Assembly: GCA_963921795.1 (NCBI GenBank)
Contig: OY997647.1
Location: 59,912,061 to 59,976,060, forward strand
DNA from: Nannobrachium achirus
Lineage: Eukaryota > Chordata > Actinopteri > Myctophiformes > Myctophidae
Length of the DNA stretch: 64,000 nucleotides
Direction of reading: 5' to 3'
Position numbers and translations under genes: made by a program. The notes below the pieces were generated by a model. The model did no database searches. It saw nothing but the letters and a program-made list of their open reading frames with translations, and was not told where the DNA came from. Below, one piece after another: positions 11,407 to 22,255 of this stretch (position 1 is its first letter; each line of letters begins with the position of its first letter).

Positions 11407-11985
11407 GTTACCAAGAAATTTCTTCACCAATGTGTTTCTAAAGGTGTGTAACAATATGTACTAAAAGGTTGAAATTCAACTCCCGGGGGAAACCTCATAA
11501 AAAACGGATTTGTGTTTGTGTCCCATTAATTTACTATAGGTACAGGAAAGAAATACAAAAAATAAATATGCTTTAAGTAGCATGTGAGGGGTCAAACTAG
11601 GGGTTTTTCATGATGCTAAATCCATTGCAAACATTTGTTTTGCACAAAAAACATTCGGTGGGCTACAAATGGCCCCTACAAAACGGTGAAAAGTGATGAT
11701 TCATCACTAAACCATCGTTTTGTGGGTCCGTGTTTAGCCCAAGGAATGTTTTTCATGCAAAACAAATGCTTGCAATGGATTCAGCATCATGAAAAACCCC
11801 TAGTTTGACCCCTCACATGCTACTTAAAGCATATTTATTTTTTGTATTTTTTTTTTTATAGTAAATTAATGGGACACAAACACAAATCCGTTTTTTATGA
11901 GGTTTCCCCCGGGAGTTGAATTTCAACCTTTTAGTACATATTACACACATTTAGAAACACATTGGTGAAGAAATTTCTTGGTAAC
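11407..11985. mobile_element. Long foldback element, 579 bp
   Basis: The ends GTTACCAAGAAATTTCTTCA and the inverse ...AAATTTCTTGGTAAC frame arms of roughly 285 bp that stay complementary to the centre, AGTGATGATTCATCACT. It is close to one continuous hairpin. No ORF. No clear target duplication, so the superfamily is open. Confidence 0.8.
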
Positions 11986-12535
11986 GATTTACTACGCAGA
12001 TTGGTCAAATATCTAACTGGTCGTGGTACGAACTGCTGTGTGTTTGTAGATGTGAGACTTTTTGCCATTTCTAAAATAGGGCTCAAGTGCGTCTGCTAGG
12101 GTAAGCGTGCACGCGCGCCGGTGTGCGTCTGTGTGTGTGTTTGTGTGCGTGCACACCGTGTGGCGAGGGGTTGGGTTGTGTAGCTGACATGTTGGAGCGG
12201 GGCAGGGCTGAGTCAAACAGCTGGATTCTCTTGTCGTTTCATAGTTTCTCCAGCTGTGCTCGGCAACATCTGCTTCGCAGAGAGCAAAACATGACGGGGG
12301 AGAAAAAAAACACACAACGGAAACGACAGACACACAAAACAACCAGGAACACAATGGAAGGCGTGTGAAAGAAACAAAATGACGGGCCAAAACAAACACT
12401 CATCATCTCAGTCAACCGGCAAGCGAAGGCGCTTGAGAAAAACACCCGCCGTCTTCTATTATAATACGCCTCCCGCTTTTCTGACCTGTCTCCTCTCCCT
12501 CTGCGCCGCTTACGCAATGCGCGAGGCTTCTGACT
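11986..12535. other. No gene seen
   Basis: Contains short GT-rich stretches; no element end recognised. Intronic to rbms3. Confidence 0.4.
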
Positions 12536-12539
12536 TTAA

Positions 12540-12989
12540 CCCCTAAAGACCGGAAAACGCATCTGTCGCGTTAGACTTGAAATTTTGAAAAGTTGAAAGT
12601 TATTTTATGCTTCAGCTATTGAAAAATAACAGATCTGCTATTTTTTGAAAAATCTTGAAAATTGTGTGCAATTCTTTGAAAAAAACGATACGTTTCTATG
12701 TCAGTGGTTCTCAACATTTTCATGTCAAGGACCCCTATAGAATTATTATGTATTTGACCGCGGACCCCCATCTCAAAACATATTGTTTCAGGGATCCCCC
12801 AAAAGTAAAGATTTGAGTGAAGAATATTCGCTTTAAAATAATTTATATTCAAAGATTTTCACGGATTTTCACGTTTTTTTTTTCTTCAAAAATAGCAGAA
12901 CTACAAGCTCATAGCGCGGCACATTAAGTATAACAAAAGAATGGTTAGAGTTTGTTACGCGACGCGGATGCGTTCCCGGTCTGGAGAGC
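12540..12989. mobile_element. TTAA-C element copy 1
   Basis: TTAA at 12536-12539 and 12990-12993. The ends CCCCTAAAGACCGGAAAACG and, inverted, GCTCTCCAGACCGGGAACGC share GACCGG.AA.GC. Inside is a diverged CAGTGGTTCTCAAC block and hairpin arms (TAGCAGAACTACAAGCTCAT). Length 450 bp, non-coding. Confidence 0.75.
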
Positions 12990-13126
12990 TTAAACAAACA
13001 CAGCATCATTGATCCTGACGTGTGGAATAATGAAGAGGACATAAAACAGCAACGTTTGAAGGTGTCTGTGCGATGTCAGCAGCGTTCACACGGTCTGTCC
13101 TCAAAACAGATGCTGCTCTTTTTGGT

Positions 13127-13202
13127 ACGCAACGAGAGAGAGACAGAGAGAGGGAGAGGGAGAGAGGGAGAGAGAGGGGGAGAGAGAGAGAGAGAGAGGG
13201 GG
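13127..13202. repeat. (GA)n-rich tract
   Basis: AG-rich purine run with occasional GGG. Other purine or pyrimidine runs lie at 16553-16613, 17262-17301, 17534-17567, 36027-36062, 43374-43415, 46364-46428 and 51990-52012. Confidence 0.9.
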
Positions 13203-13343
13203 TGGAGGCAATGGAGAGAGAGGAGATGGATGAGGGTAAAGAGGGAAGGACAGAAAAAAAGGGTGATTTATTTTGTGTCAGTATATACACCGAAAATAGA
13301 CAAATCTACAAACCTTGCTGTGACACGTTGAGATCGTGTAGAT

Positions 13344-14239
13344 CAGTGGTTCTCAAACTTTTTTTGGCTGCAGTACCCCTTATACTAGGGTTGTAGCGAT
13401 GCATTTTAATAGCGATTCGATACATATCACGATACACGGTTGACGATACGATACATGGACGATATTGGTTCATTCATGGTGATACGATACGATTCGATTC
13501 AATGATTTAAAATCGATATAGTAACTATTTAGCAAAGAAATTTAATCTGTGTGAAAGGTGTGGATAGTGCAGGTTTTTAAGAGAAACATGTATTATTATG
13601 GATATAAATACGTAAACACAGTGATTATCTGCCAAATACATAGACATTGTATATTGGAAAGGAAAAGTAATTAAACCCCTCCTTTTCATTTTTTCTTCTT
13701 AAAGATGCTAAATACAATGCACAAGTAGGTAATAACGATAGGCTACAATCGATTCTTTTCACTGCCGATTCGATACGACACAAAATCAAACGATACGATT
13801 CGATTTTAGCTGTTTTCATTTCGATATACTTCGATTGTTTAAGTTAAAAACGATATTTCGATGCAGAGATCGAAATATACTGATTTCTGAAGCCGAGTAC
13901 CCCCTTCCCCTGACTACAGCATTTTGCTTAGAAAAATATACATCCAGTTCCAGTCCAGTTCCCATTCCCATGCCAATGTGTTCAAAATAAAACGGCATAA
14001 TGGCAAATAAACATTGTTTTCTATTCAATAACAGTTATGTACTAATGAAAGTATTAATGTCATTTGGTTTATTTGGTTTAACAATTTACAAATGAGCAGG
14101 TTTACACAAAGTCTGTCAATGTTTTATCATTTACCATAACTGAAATACATATTTCCATTTTCAAGTTGTTTCTCACGTACCCCCTGCAGTACCCCCACGT
14201 ACCCCTAGGGGTACACGTACCCCCATTTGAGAAACACCG
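13344..14239. mobile_element. hAT-R copy 1 (hosts hAT-S)
   Basis: Starts CAGTGGTTCTCAAACTTTTT and ends CCATTTGAGAAACACCG. GTGTAGAT at 13336-13343 and 14240-14247 is a perfect 8-bp duplication. The body recurs in copy 2 (AACGGCATAATGGCAAATA). Interrupted by hAT-S at 13386-13875. Confidence 0.85.
13386..13875. mobile_element. hAT-S copy 1
   Basis: Begins TAGGGTTGTAGCGATGCATT and is rich in CGATACGATTCGAT blocks. It aligns with the complete copy at 59754 but its right end is degraded, so no duplication can be read. Confidence 0.7.
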
Positions 14240-14370
14240 GTGTAGATCACTGGTTCTCAAACTGTTTTGGTTGCAATACCCCCTTATACTGATTTCGGTC
14301 CCATCCTATTTTACAGTACACTATAAGACATAATAAGACATAATAAGATATAATAAAGCCATAATAAGAA

Positions 14371-15482
14371 GGTTTAGGTTTAGGTTTAGGTTTAGGTTTA
14401 GGTTAGGTTCAGGTTTATTGTCACACGCATATCCATACAGGTACAGACATACAATGAAATGCTTGTGCCAGGAGCACTCTCAGCCTTATTACACACAAAA
14501 ACAACAACCCAACAACAAGACAACAACAAGTCACCCAAGACAACCCAAAAACAACAAAAACCATACAGTGTAACAGTGTACAGTTTAAAAACTGCGTACA
14601 GTGCACATGACTACCTACTGTACGTCTCGCTTTCATCTCTTCATTAAGCAACCTGATTGCTTGAGCATAAAAACTATTACTGAAACGAGTGGTGTGCGAT
14701 GAGATGCTCTGGTAACGTTTTTTGGATGGGAGGAGATAGAACAGGGAATGGGCGGGATGACTGCTGTCCTTTAAGATGTTCTCTGTCTTTTTCTTACAGC
14801 GTGTGTTATAGATTGTGTGTAGCTGTGGTAATTCTGTGCCAATGATTTTGGCAGCTTTCTTCAGTCCTCTGTAACTGTTTACTGTCTTGAACAGTCACGT
14901 TACCAAACCACACTGTGATGCATCCTGTCAAAACACTTTCTATGGTACAGCGATAGAAATTTACAAGAGCCTTGGTGCTCAGGCCAAATCTCCTGAGGCG
15001 CCTCAGAAAGTACAGTCGCTGCTGCGCCTTCTTAAGGATACCTTTGCTGTTTAGAGACCATGTGAGTGAGTTTGTTATGTAAACACCCAGGAATTTGAAA
15101 CTGTCCACTATGTCTACAGGTGAGCCATTTATGGTTAGGGGACTGTGATTGACTTTAGACTTCCTAAAGTCAACGATGATCTCTTTTGTTTTACTGACAT
15201 TTAGAGAGAGATTGTTATTCTGGCACCATAGGGTTAGCTCTTCAATTTCCCTCCTATAGGCCCTCTCATCATCGTTGGATATTAGTCCTATAACCGTTGT
15301 GTCATCCGCAAACTTGAGAATAGAATTATTACCACACCTGGCAACACAATCATAGGTGAACAGACTATACAACAAGGGACTGAGGCAGCAGCCCTGGGGC
15401 GCTCCAGTCCTGGTCAATATCTTGGATGAACGCTTGTTCCCTATTCGCACAGATTGCGGCCTGCCTGTCAAAAAGTCAAACA
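14371..15482 (-). mobile_element. 5'-truncated LINE with RT domain
   Basis: Minus-strand ORF 15471-14806 (221 aa) carries RTGAPQGCCLSPLLYSLFTY and LKFADDTTVIGLIS, the RT catalytic FADD box. NNNLSLNVSKTKEIIVDFRK, SFKFLGVYITNSLTW and FYRCTIESVLTGCITVWFGN follow, typical of the abundant fish L2/Rex1-type LINEs. Endonuclease and the N-terminal RT are missing. The 3' end reads TGTGACAATAAACCTGA on the minus strand and finishes in five or six CCTAAA units, a hexamer tail like those of this group. Reading of the ORF fails after LQRTEESCQNHWHR. Confidence 0.88.
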
Positions 15483-15872
15483 GTGTTGGTAATTAGAACT
15501 AATATTATTTTATTAGATAAAAACAAAGACAGAATAGCAGAAAGAGCAAATACATTATCTGGCAGCGGCAGGTACCGCCACACGACCGGCAGTTCGACCG
15601 GCAGTCACGCTGCATCGCCGGTGATAGGACCGGCGGCCACTGCACGGACCAGCAGTTCGACCGGTCCGTGCGGCGGCCGCCGGTCTTACTGGCGGGACTG
15701 CTGGTCCTATCGCCGGCGATGCAGTGCGACTGCTGGTCGAACTGCCGGTTGTGCGGCAGTGTCTGCCGCTGCAGTTCGCGGCTGGTGCCGGTGCCAGAGA
15801 ATGTATTTGCTCTTTCTGCTATTCTGTCTTTGTTTCTGTCTAATAAAATATATTAGCTCTAATTACCAACAC
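15483..15872. mobile_element. Foldback with GC-rich core
   Basis: Inverted ends GTGTTGGTAATTAG and CTAATTACCAACAC; arms of about 190 bp pair throughout. The outer 75 bp are AT-rich, the inner part is CCGGCAG/CTGCCGG-rich. It abuts the truncated 5' end of the LINE. Confidence 0.85.
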
Positions 15873-16272
15873 ATTATTATTATGGCTTTATTCTGTCTTT
15901 TTATGTCTTATTATTATACTTAAAGTGTACTGTAAAATAGGATGGGACCCTGATTTCTTCCCCTGACTACAGCAATTGCTTATAAAACGTACATCAAAAG
16001 TCCAGCTCCAATGCCAACATGTTCAAAGTAACACGGCATAATGGCAAATAGACACTGCTTTCTATTCAATAACAGTTGTACTAGTCAGGGTACTGATGTA
16101 ATTTTGGTTTAACAATTTACAGATGAGAAGGTTCACACAGAGACTGTCAGTGTTTTGTCATTACACATAACCGTAAAATACATATTCCAATTTTCTCCTG
16201 TACCCCCTGCAGTACACCGTACGTACCCCCATTTGAGAAACTACTGGCGTACCGGTAGATCTATTTTCAGTT

Positions 16273-16536
16273 TATCGTCGTTGTCGGGTGGAAACCTTGT
16301 ATGTCCAAAACTGTTTGTTTTGGATTTATCATTTTTTAAATGATTTAAACTAGTGAAAACAGCCGATCTACAAGCACACAACGCCTCGCGGTGCGAGGCG
16401 TTGTGTGCTTGTAGATCAGCTGTTTTCACTACTTTTATGCAACGGCCTTGTGTGATGAAGCAGTGCTTTACTTTGCGAAAAAAACGTACACATTTGAAAC
16501 TTGGAGATACGAGGTTTCTGCCCGACAGTGACGTTA
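16273..16536 (-). mobile_element. MITE-A copy 5, full length
   Basis: TATCGTCGTTGTCGGGTGGA to CCCGACAGTGACGTTATGA; a perfect hairpin with CCTCGCGGTGCGAGG at its tip. Confidence 0.85.
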
Positions 16537-16570
16537 TGATACGGCACACAACCGAGAGAGAGAGAGAGAT

Positions 16571-16614
<44 letters not shown>

Positions 16615-16734
16615 GGGAAACAAGACAGCATTAGGGAAAACAAGCAAACAAAGCAGGGGTGGCTGAAGGTTGGAGCGTCTGCTTTTGAGCCGTGCTTTGA
16701 TTAAAACTCTGCTCCACTACCTGAGGGTGGTGCA

Positions 16735-16772
16735 GAGGAGGGTGGTGCAGAGGAGGGTGGTGCAGAGGAGGG
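16735..16772. repeat. 15-bp tandem repeat, ~3 units
   Basis: GAGGGTGGTGCAGAG repeated about 2.5-3 times. Confidence 0.8.
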
Positions 16773-16788
16773 TGGGGGCACGGGAGAG

Positions 16789-17258
16789 CAGGAGTGTCGC
16801 ACCACATTCTGGGCCCTGGGTACTTTAACTATTGAAAAATAGCAGATCTACAAGCTCACAGCGCGGCACCGAGTGCCGCGCTGCGAGCTTGTAGATCTGC
16901 TATTTTTTTTAAATCGTGAAAAAGTCTTTTTTTCTTCTTTTTTTTTCACTATGTTTCTATGTCAGTGGTGCTCAAACCTTTTCATGTGAAGGACCCCCAA
17001 AATGATATGTATTTGGCCACGGAGGACCATCTCAAAATATTTAGTTCCAGGGACCCCCCCCCCCCCCCCCCCCAGAAGCAAAATTTGAGTTACAAATGTT
17101 CGCTTAAAAAACACATATATTCAAAGATTTGCAGATCTACAAGCTCGCTGTGAGCTTGTAGATCTGCTATTTTTCAATAGCTTAAAATATAACATCATTA
17201 AGGCCCCTCCACATCGGGCCCTAGTAACTCAGTCCCACTCCCCCCCCCCACGCCCCTG
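16789..17258 (-). mobile_element. Composite O copy 1 (outer hAT with inner C)
   Basis: Inverted relative to other copies: CAGGAGTGTCGCACCAC at the left, CACGCCCCTG at the right. Flanks CGGGAGAG and GAGGAGAG agree at 6 of 8. Inside are two hairpins (16843-16906 and 17128-17172) around a CAGTGGTGCTCAAACCTTTT block and a poly-C run. Confidence 0.75.
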
Positions 17259-17531
17259 GAGGAGAGAGAGAGAGAGAGAGAGGGAGAGAAAGAGAGAGAG
17301 AACGCACATCTCTAATCCCCTCTCTCGGAAGGCTTCCCAAATTGATTTATCAAAAACAATGGCCAAGGCTTTTGAGGAATATTAATCCTCACAGTTCCAA
17401 TATCAGCCCAGCCTCTCCTCCTCCTCCTCCGCAGAGCAGACACTTCCTGTAATATTGCCCACAAGCCAGTCGCCGTCGCAAGGTGAATCCTCCATCTTCC
17501 TGTTCCCGAGTACAACGGCACACACACACAG

Positions 17532-17563
<32 letters not shown>

Positions 17564-17602
17564 GCAGAGAGGACGAGAACAAGAAGAAAAAAAACAATCA
17601 CT

Positions 17603-17788
17603 TATCGTCACAGTCAGAAACCTCGTATCTCCAAGTTTCAAATTTGTTTAAAGCCCTGCTTCATCAGACAAAGCCGTCACACAAAGGTAGTGAAAACAGA
17701 CGATCTACAAGCACACAACGCCTCGCGAGTCGCGGTGCGAGGCGTTGTGTGCTTGTAGATCGGCTGTTTTCACTAGTTTAGATAGTTT
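17603..17788 (+). mobile_element. MITE-A copy 6, left part
   Basis: TATCGTCACAGTCAGAAACC through a hairpin (17690-17772) with an enlarged GCGAGTCGCGGTGCG tip. Broken at a TTAA (17789-17792) by a truncated J-type element; right end at 18198-18256. Confidence 0.75.
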
Positions 17789-17792
17789 TTAA

Positions 17793-18197
17793 CTCACTTA
17801 GTGCCAAACGACTTTCAGATCAACTATCTCACTATGGACTTCCCTGCCAAGCGACTTTAATCGACTTTTACTTATAAAAAAAAAGTTTTTTTTGTTTTTT
17901 GTTTTTTGTTTTTTTTAATATTTTTGGACCCCATTAAATCTAGTAAACATGATTTCAATCGCGATTTTGCATGTTCCACCCCCATACAACCCCATCTTTC
18001 ATACAGGGCAGCCATCTTTGCTTACATAACATGTAAAACATAATGGCTATTTTCTCAAGAATGCCTGAACGGATTTCCAATCTGATTTTTTTGTTTGAAA
18101 GCTGTGAACAGCCTGCACAAACATGGTGCATGATCTGTGCACTATAAATTACATGGAAGTCTATAGAGACTTATGGCAGGGAGATCCCAAAGAAGGC
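17793..18197. mobile_element. TTAA-J-like insertion, truncated
   Basis: Begins CTCACTTAGTGCCAAACGAC right after TTAA, matching the J terminus at 23087, but no inverse end or second TTAA is present. Confidence 0.55.
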
Positions 18198-18256
18198 ATG
18201 ATACATACACAACTAACGGTTTTGGACATACAAGGTTTCCACCCGACAACGACATC
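18198..18256 (+). mobile_element. MITE-A copy 6, right part
   Basis: ATACATACACAACTAACGGT followed by the right terminal repeat ending ACCCGACAACGACATCA. Confidence 0.7.
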
Positions 18257-19137
18257 ATGCTTTAGGGTTGCCAACCATTCCCTTTTTTTCGTGATGAAAA
18301 TACCCCGCGGACTCATTTGGCGTTTTTCACATTGCTCTCTTTTTTTTTCTTTCCACGTCTATACTCGGTCAGATATCCGAACGTCCTTTGAGGATGGTAT
18401 TGATTTATCAAATCGGTAAATGACCCCCTTGAAGAGGATTGCGGCGTTCTTAATGTTATCCAAAGCATTCTGGCTGGCTCCAGCAGGCAGCTTTAATGAT
18501 AATTGGCTTTGTGTTCCGCAAAGCCCTTTGATACCGCGTATGACAGTCAGGCAAGAGGCACAGATCCCAGGCCAGCCTCCCCGTGTCCTGCGTCTAACCT
18601 CGTCTGGTATCCATCCACGGCTGGCAGCTGGATCCCTACTGGCACGCTGTCCTCTGGTAGGCTGTCTCTATGGTGGACTGTCTTTCTGCTGGACTAACCT
18701 CGCCTACCAGGCTTTCTGGGGGAAAGCCTGGTGTTCGTTCACAACAGGCCGTTTGGTTTCCGCCTAGAGTGCGGAAACCAAGAAGCGGCGTCGCTTTGAT
18801 TTGGTTCCCCCCGTTTGTTTCCCCAATCCCTATTAAAATGCTCGAGTAGCCTAGTATAGTCTTGCCAGTCGCTAAAAGTTGGACTAAAAGATGCATATAC
18901 CAAACAAATCTTTCAAAGGCAAAACTACTCCGCATCAAAGAGTTTATTAGGTAGGCCCTAAAAGTGTGTCCTTGAGCGCAGGGGAATATTTTGGGTTAAA
19001 ACTGAATCCGGTTTGATCTTTCCGGCAAATTGTAGTCCTTTGAGTACTACAACATGACGTTTTGTGGTTTCCGCTCCAGACCGGTTACAAACCCGAAAAG
19101 TGAAGTGATCCCAGACTACTGCTGGACTGTAAAATCG
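18257..19137. other. No gene seen
   Basis: Contains short hairpins (CCAGGCTTTC/GAAAGCCTGG at 18707-18731; GTTTCCGC/GCGGAAAC at 18757-18779) and a first stretch of the degenerate CTGGTAGACTGTCT minisatellite near 18650-18700. Confidence 0.4.
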
Positions 19138-19378
19138 TAAATGGTGCATTTATGTGGCGCGTTACAGAGATTGTGCATTACATTCACCCATTCACACACA
19201 CATTCATACACCGATGGCAGAGGAAACCATGTCACCAACCTGCTCACCGGGAGCAACTAGGGGTTCAGAGTCTTGCTCAAGGACTCTGGGGGAGCCCGAG
19301 ATCGAACTGGCAACCCACCGGGAAACCTCTGTGTTCTGATGACGGTTTCTCTACCCGTGAGCCACTGCCATCCCCTGT
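19138..19378 (-). mobile_element. tRNA-derived SINE
   Basis: On the minus strand it starts GGGGATGGCAGTGGCTCACG (A-box-like TGGCTCACGGG) with a B-box at GGTTGCCAGTTCGATCTC, then CCTTGAGCAAGACTCTGAAC and an ATGAATGTGTGTGTGAATGG tail. This order is that of a common fish tRNA-SINE family. It lies inside the degenerate CTGGTAGACTGTCT minisatellite. Confidence 0.75.
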
Positions 19379-20110
19379 CTCTCTGCCAGGGTGTCTCTGT
19401 GGTCGGCTGTCTCCCTGGTAGAATGTCTCCCCTGCAAGCCAACGTTATGATAACGTCCTCCGGTGACTCCGGTGACGTTCAGAACTAGGCCAGATCACAG
19501 CCCACATGGGGATGATCTTGATGTCATTACCAGGACGTCACATGGACTTATGGATTATTGTTGTTGTTTGTAATGTTAGTTGAAAAATGAGCATGCAAGC
19601 TTATATTCTGGGACATATCTGACTAGTTATGATATTTATCTGGCCTTGATCGGACCCTCTCTGATTAATCCAGGACGTCCGTTTTTGTGGGCAGGATTTA
19701 TGTTGGTTGAAATCAGGTGATATTCTAGGCCAGATCTGACTAGTCATGGTTTGACTTGATCTGGCCCCAATCGAGACGTCACTGATTGGTCCAGGATTGG
19801 ACCGTGCTTGCTGGGTCTCTGGTAGTCTGTCTCTCTGGTAGATTGTCTCTTTGGATTTCTGTCCTCCGGTAGAGTCTCTGAGGTAGATTATCTCTCTCAA
19901 AGACTGTCTTGCTGATAGATTGTCTGTTAAACTGTCTGGTAGACTGTCTGGTAGACTGTCTGTCTGGCAGACTGGCATGCAGGATGTCTCTGTGGTACAG
20001 TTTGGCAGATTGTTTCCATGTTTGTTTGGCGGGGCCTTACTGAATGGATCAGTGGTCGACTGGACGGTGGCTGTTAGCCTGACTGATGGTCTGGCTGTTT
20101 GGACTTAATG
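19379..20110. repeat. Degenerate CTGGTAGACTGTCT minisatellite
   Basis: Blocks such as CTCTGGTAGTCTGTCT and CTGGTAGACTGTCTGGTAGA recur at 19379-19435 and 19816-20000, trailing off after that. A truncated H element (19489-19815) interrupts it. Confidence 0.6.
19489..19815. mobile_element. Element H, left-truncated copy
   Basis: Matches the complete H at 20495 from CCAGATCACAGCCCA to the right end GACCGTGCTTGCTGGG. Confidence 0.7.
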
Positions 20111-20494
20111 ACCGGCTGAATGTTGAGCCGGTGGCGTGCTGCTGGACGGATGTGTTTAAATGGAAGCACGAGCTCCAGGAGGCTGCCAGGGATGATGAGG
20201 TCAGGGCCACTGCACGCTCAACCCTCATGTGACCTCAGAACCATCAGTGATCTAAAGCAACTAAGGACATTTACTAAAGTACTGTGCTTAAGTACAATCG
20301 TGAGGTGTTTCTGCTTTACTTGAGTGTTTCCAATTTCCAACGCACTTTACTTCTACTCCCACAACACCTCGGATCCAAATGTTGTACTTTTACTCCACTA
20401 CAATTATATGAACATTTTAGTTACTAGTTACTTTATACCGTGGCCATTTGAAAATAGCTGATCTACAAGCTCACTGTGCGCTTGTAGATCTGTT

Positions 20495-20836
20495 CCCAGC
20501 AAGCACGTTAGGACCTGGACCAATCAGTGTAGTCTCGATTGGGGCCAGATCACAGCCCATAGGATGATCTTGACGTCATTACCAGGACGTCATATCGACT
20601 TTTTCGTTTGACAGGATTATTGTTATTGCTTGTAAATATGAGCATAATAAGGTTATATTACGGGACATATCTAACTAGTTATGATATCACCTGATTTCAA
20701 CCAACATGAATCCTGTCAAACAAAAATTTCCATATGACGTCCTGGTAAAGATGTCAAGATCATCCCCATATGGGCTGTGATGTGGCCCCAATCGAGACGT
20801 CACTGATTGGTCCAGGTCCTGACCGTGCTTGCTGGG
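20495..20836. mobile_element. Element H, complete
   Basis: Inverted ends CCCAGCAAGCACGTTAGGAC and GGTCCTGACCGTGCTTGCTGGG (last 20 bp), arms of about 55 bp containing ATTGGTCCAG and TCGATTGGGGCC. It has landed inside a GATCTACAAGC hairpin; TT flanks both sides. Non-coding. Confidence 0.75.
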
Positions 20837-20993
20837 TTATTTTCAAACATTTTGTATTATTACTTTTGGTACTTTAAGTACATTTTGATGCCAACACTTT
20901 CATACTTCTACTCAAGTACATTTTGAAATCTGGACTTTTACTCGTGACAGAGTATTTCTATATTGCAGTATTGATACTTTTAGGCCTACTTAA

Positions 20994-21611
20994 AGGAGTC
21001 ATCCAGATCAAAACACATATAGGGTTAAATCTGCCTTTTATCATACCCCTTCATACCTGCTTTAGTCGATTTTTTTTCATAGCTGCCCCTGTTGCTAGAT
21101 TTCGGCTGCCCCTGTTGCTAGATTTCGCGGGCTCTCTCATAACTAACACAGTGGATTGTCCTTAGGCTAGTGGGGTTATTTCTTTAGCTTCAAAGTTAGT
21201 ATTTTATTGGATTGTGTTTACACAACATCCTGAGACCAACCACACAGCTGTTTTGACCTCACAGGCACCCTTACTTGTCAAACCGACCCCTCCCTCCCCT
21301 CCCCTCCCTTTCTAGCCTCTCCTCTCCCTGCTCTGGTGCAGAGCAGAAGCCATTTGACAAGAAAGGGTGCCTGTGAGGTCAAAACAGCAGTTTGGTTGGT
21401 CTCAGGACGTTGTGTAAACACAATCCAATAAAAAATACTAACTTTGAAGCTAAAGAAATAACCGCACTAGCCTAAGGACAATCCACTGTGTTAGTTATGA
21501 TCTAAATCTAGCAACAGGGGCAGCTATGAAAAAAATCGACTAAAGCAGGTATGAAGGGGTATGATAAAAGGCAGATTTAACCCTATATGTGTTTTTTTCT
21601 GAATGACTCCT
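20994..21611. mobile_element. TTAA foldback K copy 1
   Basis: TTAA at 20990-20993 and 21612-21615. The ends AGGAGTCATCCAGATCAAAA and, inverted, AGGAGTCATTCAGA open arms of about 270 bp. The centre is a pyrimidine-rich CCCCTCCC tract. Confidence 0.85.
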
Positions 21612-21669
21612 TTAAGTAAAATATGTGACTACTTTTTCCACCACTGTGTAATGATGATCAGAAAGCATA

Positions 21670-22012
21670 TTGTCGTTGCCGGGCGGAAACCCACCGTATA
21701 CAGTATGACCAAAACCATTACTTTACAGGAAACGGGGAAAAAAAGAACCTGTGTTCCAATGGCTCCAATGTAGTTATTATTTAGTCATAAAGTCTTGTTA
21801 ATCCTTTTAAATATGTATAAAACCCACAGACAGACGGAACCACTTGCAATCTGCTGGCGCCGTTGTTTCGGGGGCATGGCAGGCCAAATAGTTACCAAAC
21901 CTTCACAATGCTTCACAACGAGTGAAAACACCAGATCTATAAGCTCACGGCGCATGAGCTTTCCAGATCAATTTTGCGCAACGCTGTCATACAACAAAGT
22001 ATAAAAATATTG
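21670..22012. mobile_element. MITE-M copy (relative of A)
   Basis: TATTGTCGTTGCCGGGCGGA start, then TCCAATGTAGTTATTATTTA and a degraded hairpin (ACCAGATCTATAAGCTCACG). The same internal blocks occur at 36350. It runs directly into the next MITE-A. Confidence 0.55.
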
Positions 22013-22255
22013 CTCTGGTCGGGTGGAAACCTTTGTTCGTTTTGTAGCCTATTTATCATTTAAAAAATGTGTTAAACGAGTGAAAACAGATGATCAACAT
22101 ACACACAACGCCTCTTACCGCGAGACGTAAGAGGCGTATTGTATCGCTGTTAAGATGTATCGTTATTTTCACTAGTTTTGTGCCACAGTCTTGTATGGTG
22201 AAGCAGGGTTTTGCTTTGAAAAAAAACTTTGAAACCTGGAGACAGTGACGATATG
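22013..22255 (-). mobile_element. MITE-A copy 7, diverged hairpin
   Basis: CTCTGGTCGGGTGGAAACCT to GACAGTGACGATATGA. The hairpin is altered to GCCTCTTACCGCGAGACGTA. Confidence 0.65.

Larger units (their letters stand above)
14297..15949. mobile_element. Element Q inserted in hAT-R2
   Basis: Starts GGTCCCATCCTATTTTACAG, ends with its inverse; arms of about 72 bp. CTGATTTC at 14289-14296 and 15950-15957 is a perfect 8-bp duplication, suggesting hAT-like insertion. A LINE and a foldback now fill its middle. Confidence 0.85.
14248..16246. mobile_element. hAT-R copy 2 (hosts element Q)
   Basis: Starts CACTGGTTCTCAAACTGTTT directly at the right duplication of copy 1 and ends CATTTGAGAAACTACTG. 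After removal of Q (14297-15949) its sequence runs parallel to copy 1. The two lie head to tail with only GTGTAGAT between them. Confidence 0.8.
20271..21646. mobile_element. hAT-F copy (CCACCACTG end), nested
   Basis: Runs of TACTTTTACTC/AAGTACATTTTG typical of a common fish hAT MITE, ending TTTTTCCACCACTG. Split by a hairpin carrying element H (about 20450-20845) and by foldback K (20994-21611). The left terminus is not seen. Confidence 0.65.

Noticed and set aside
14806-15471. Host gene with a reverse-transcriptase-like domain
   Set aside because: The FADD box, hexamer tail and 5' truncation identify a LINE fragment.
16353-16634. Repeated ORFs reading KTADLQAHNASRCEALCACRSAVFTTF in many places
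   Set aside because: They are translations of the MITE-A hairpin and recur with every copy; not a protein family.
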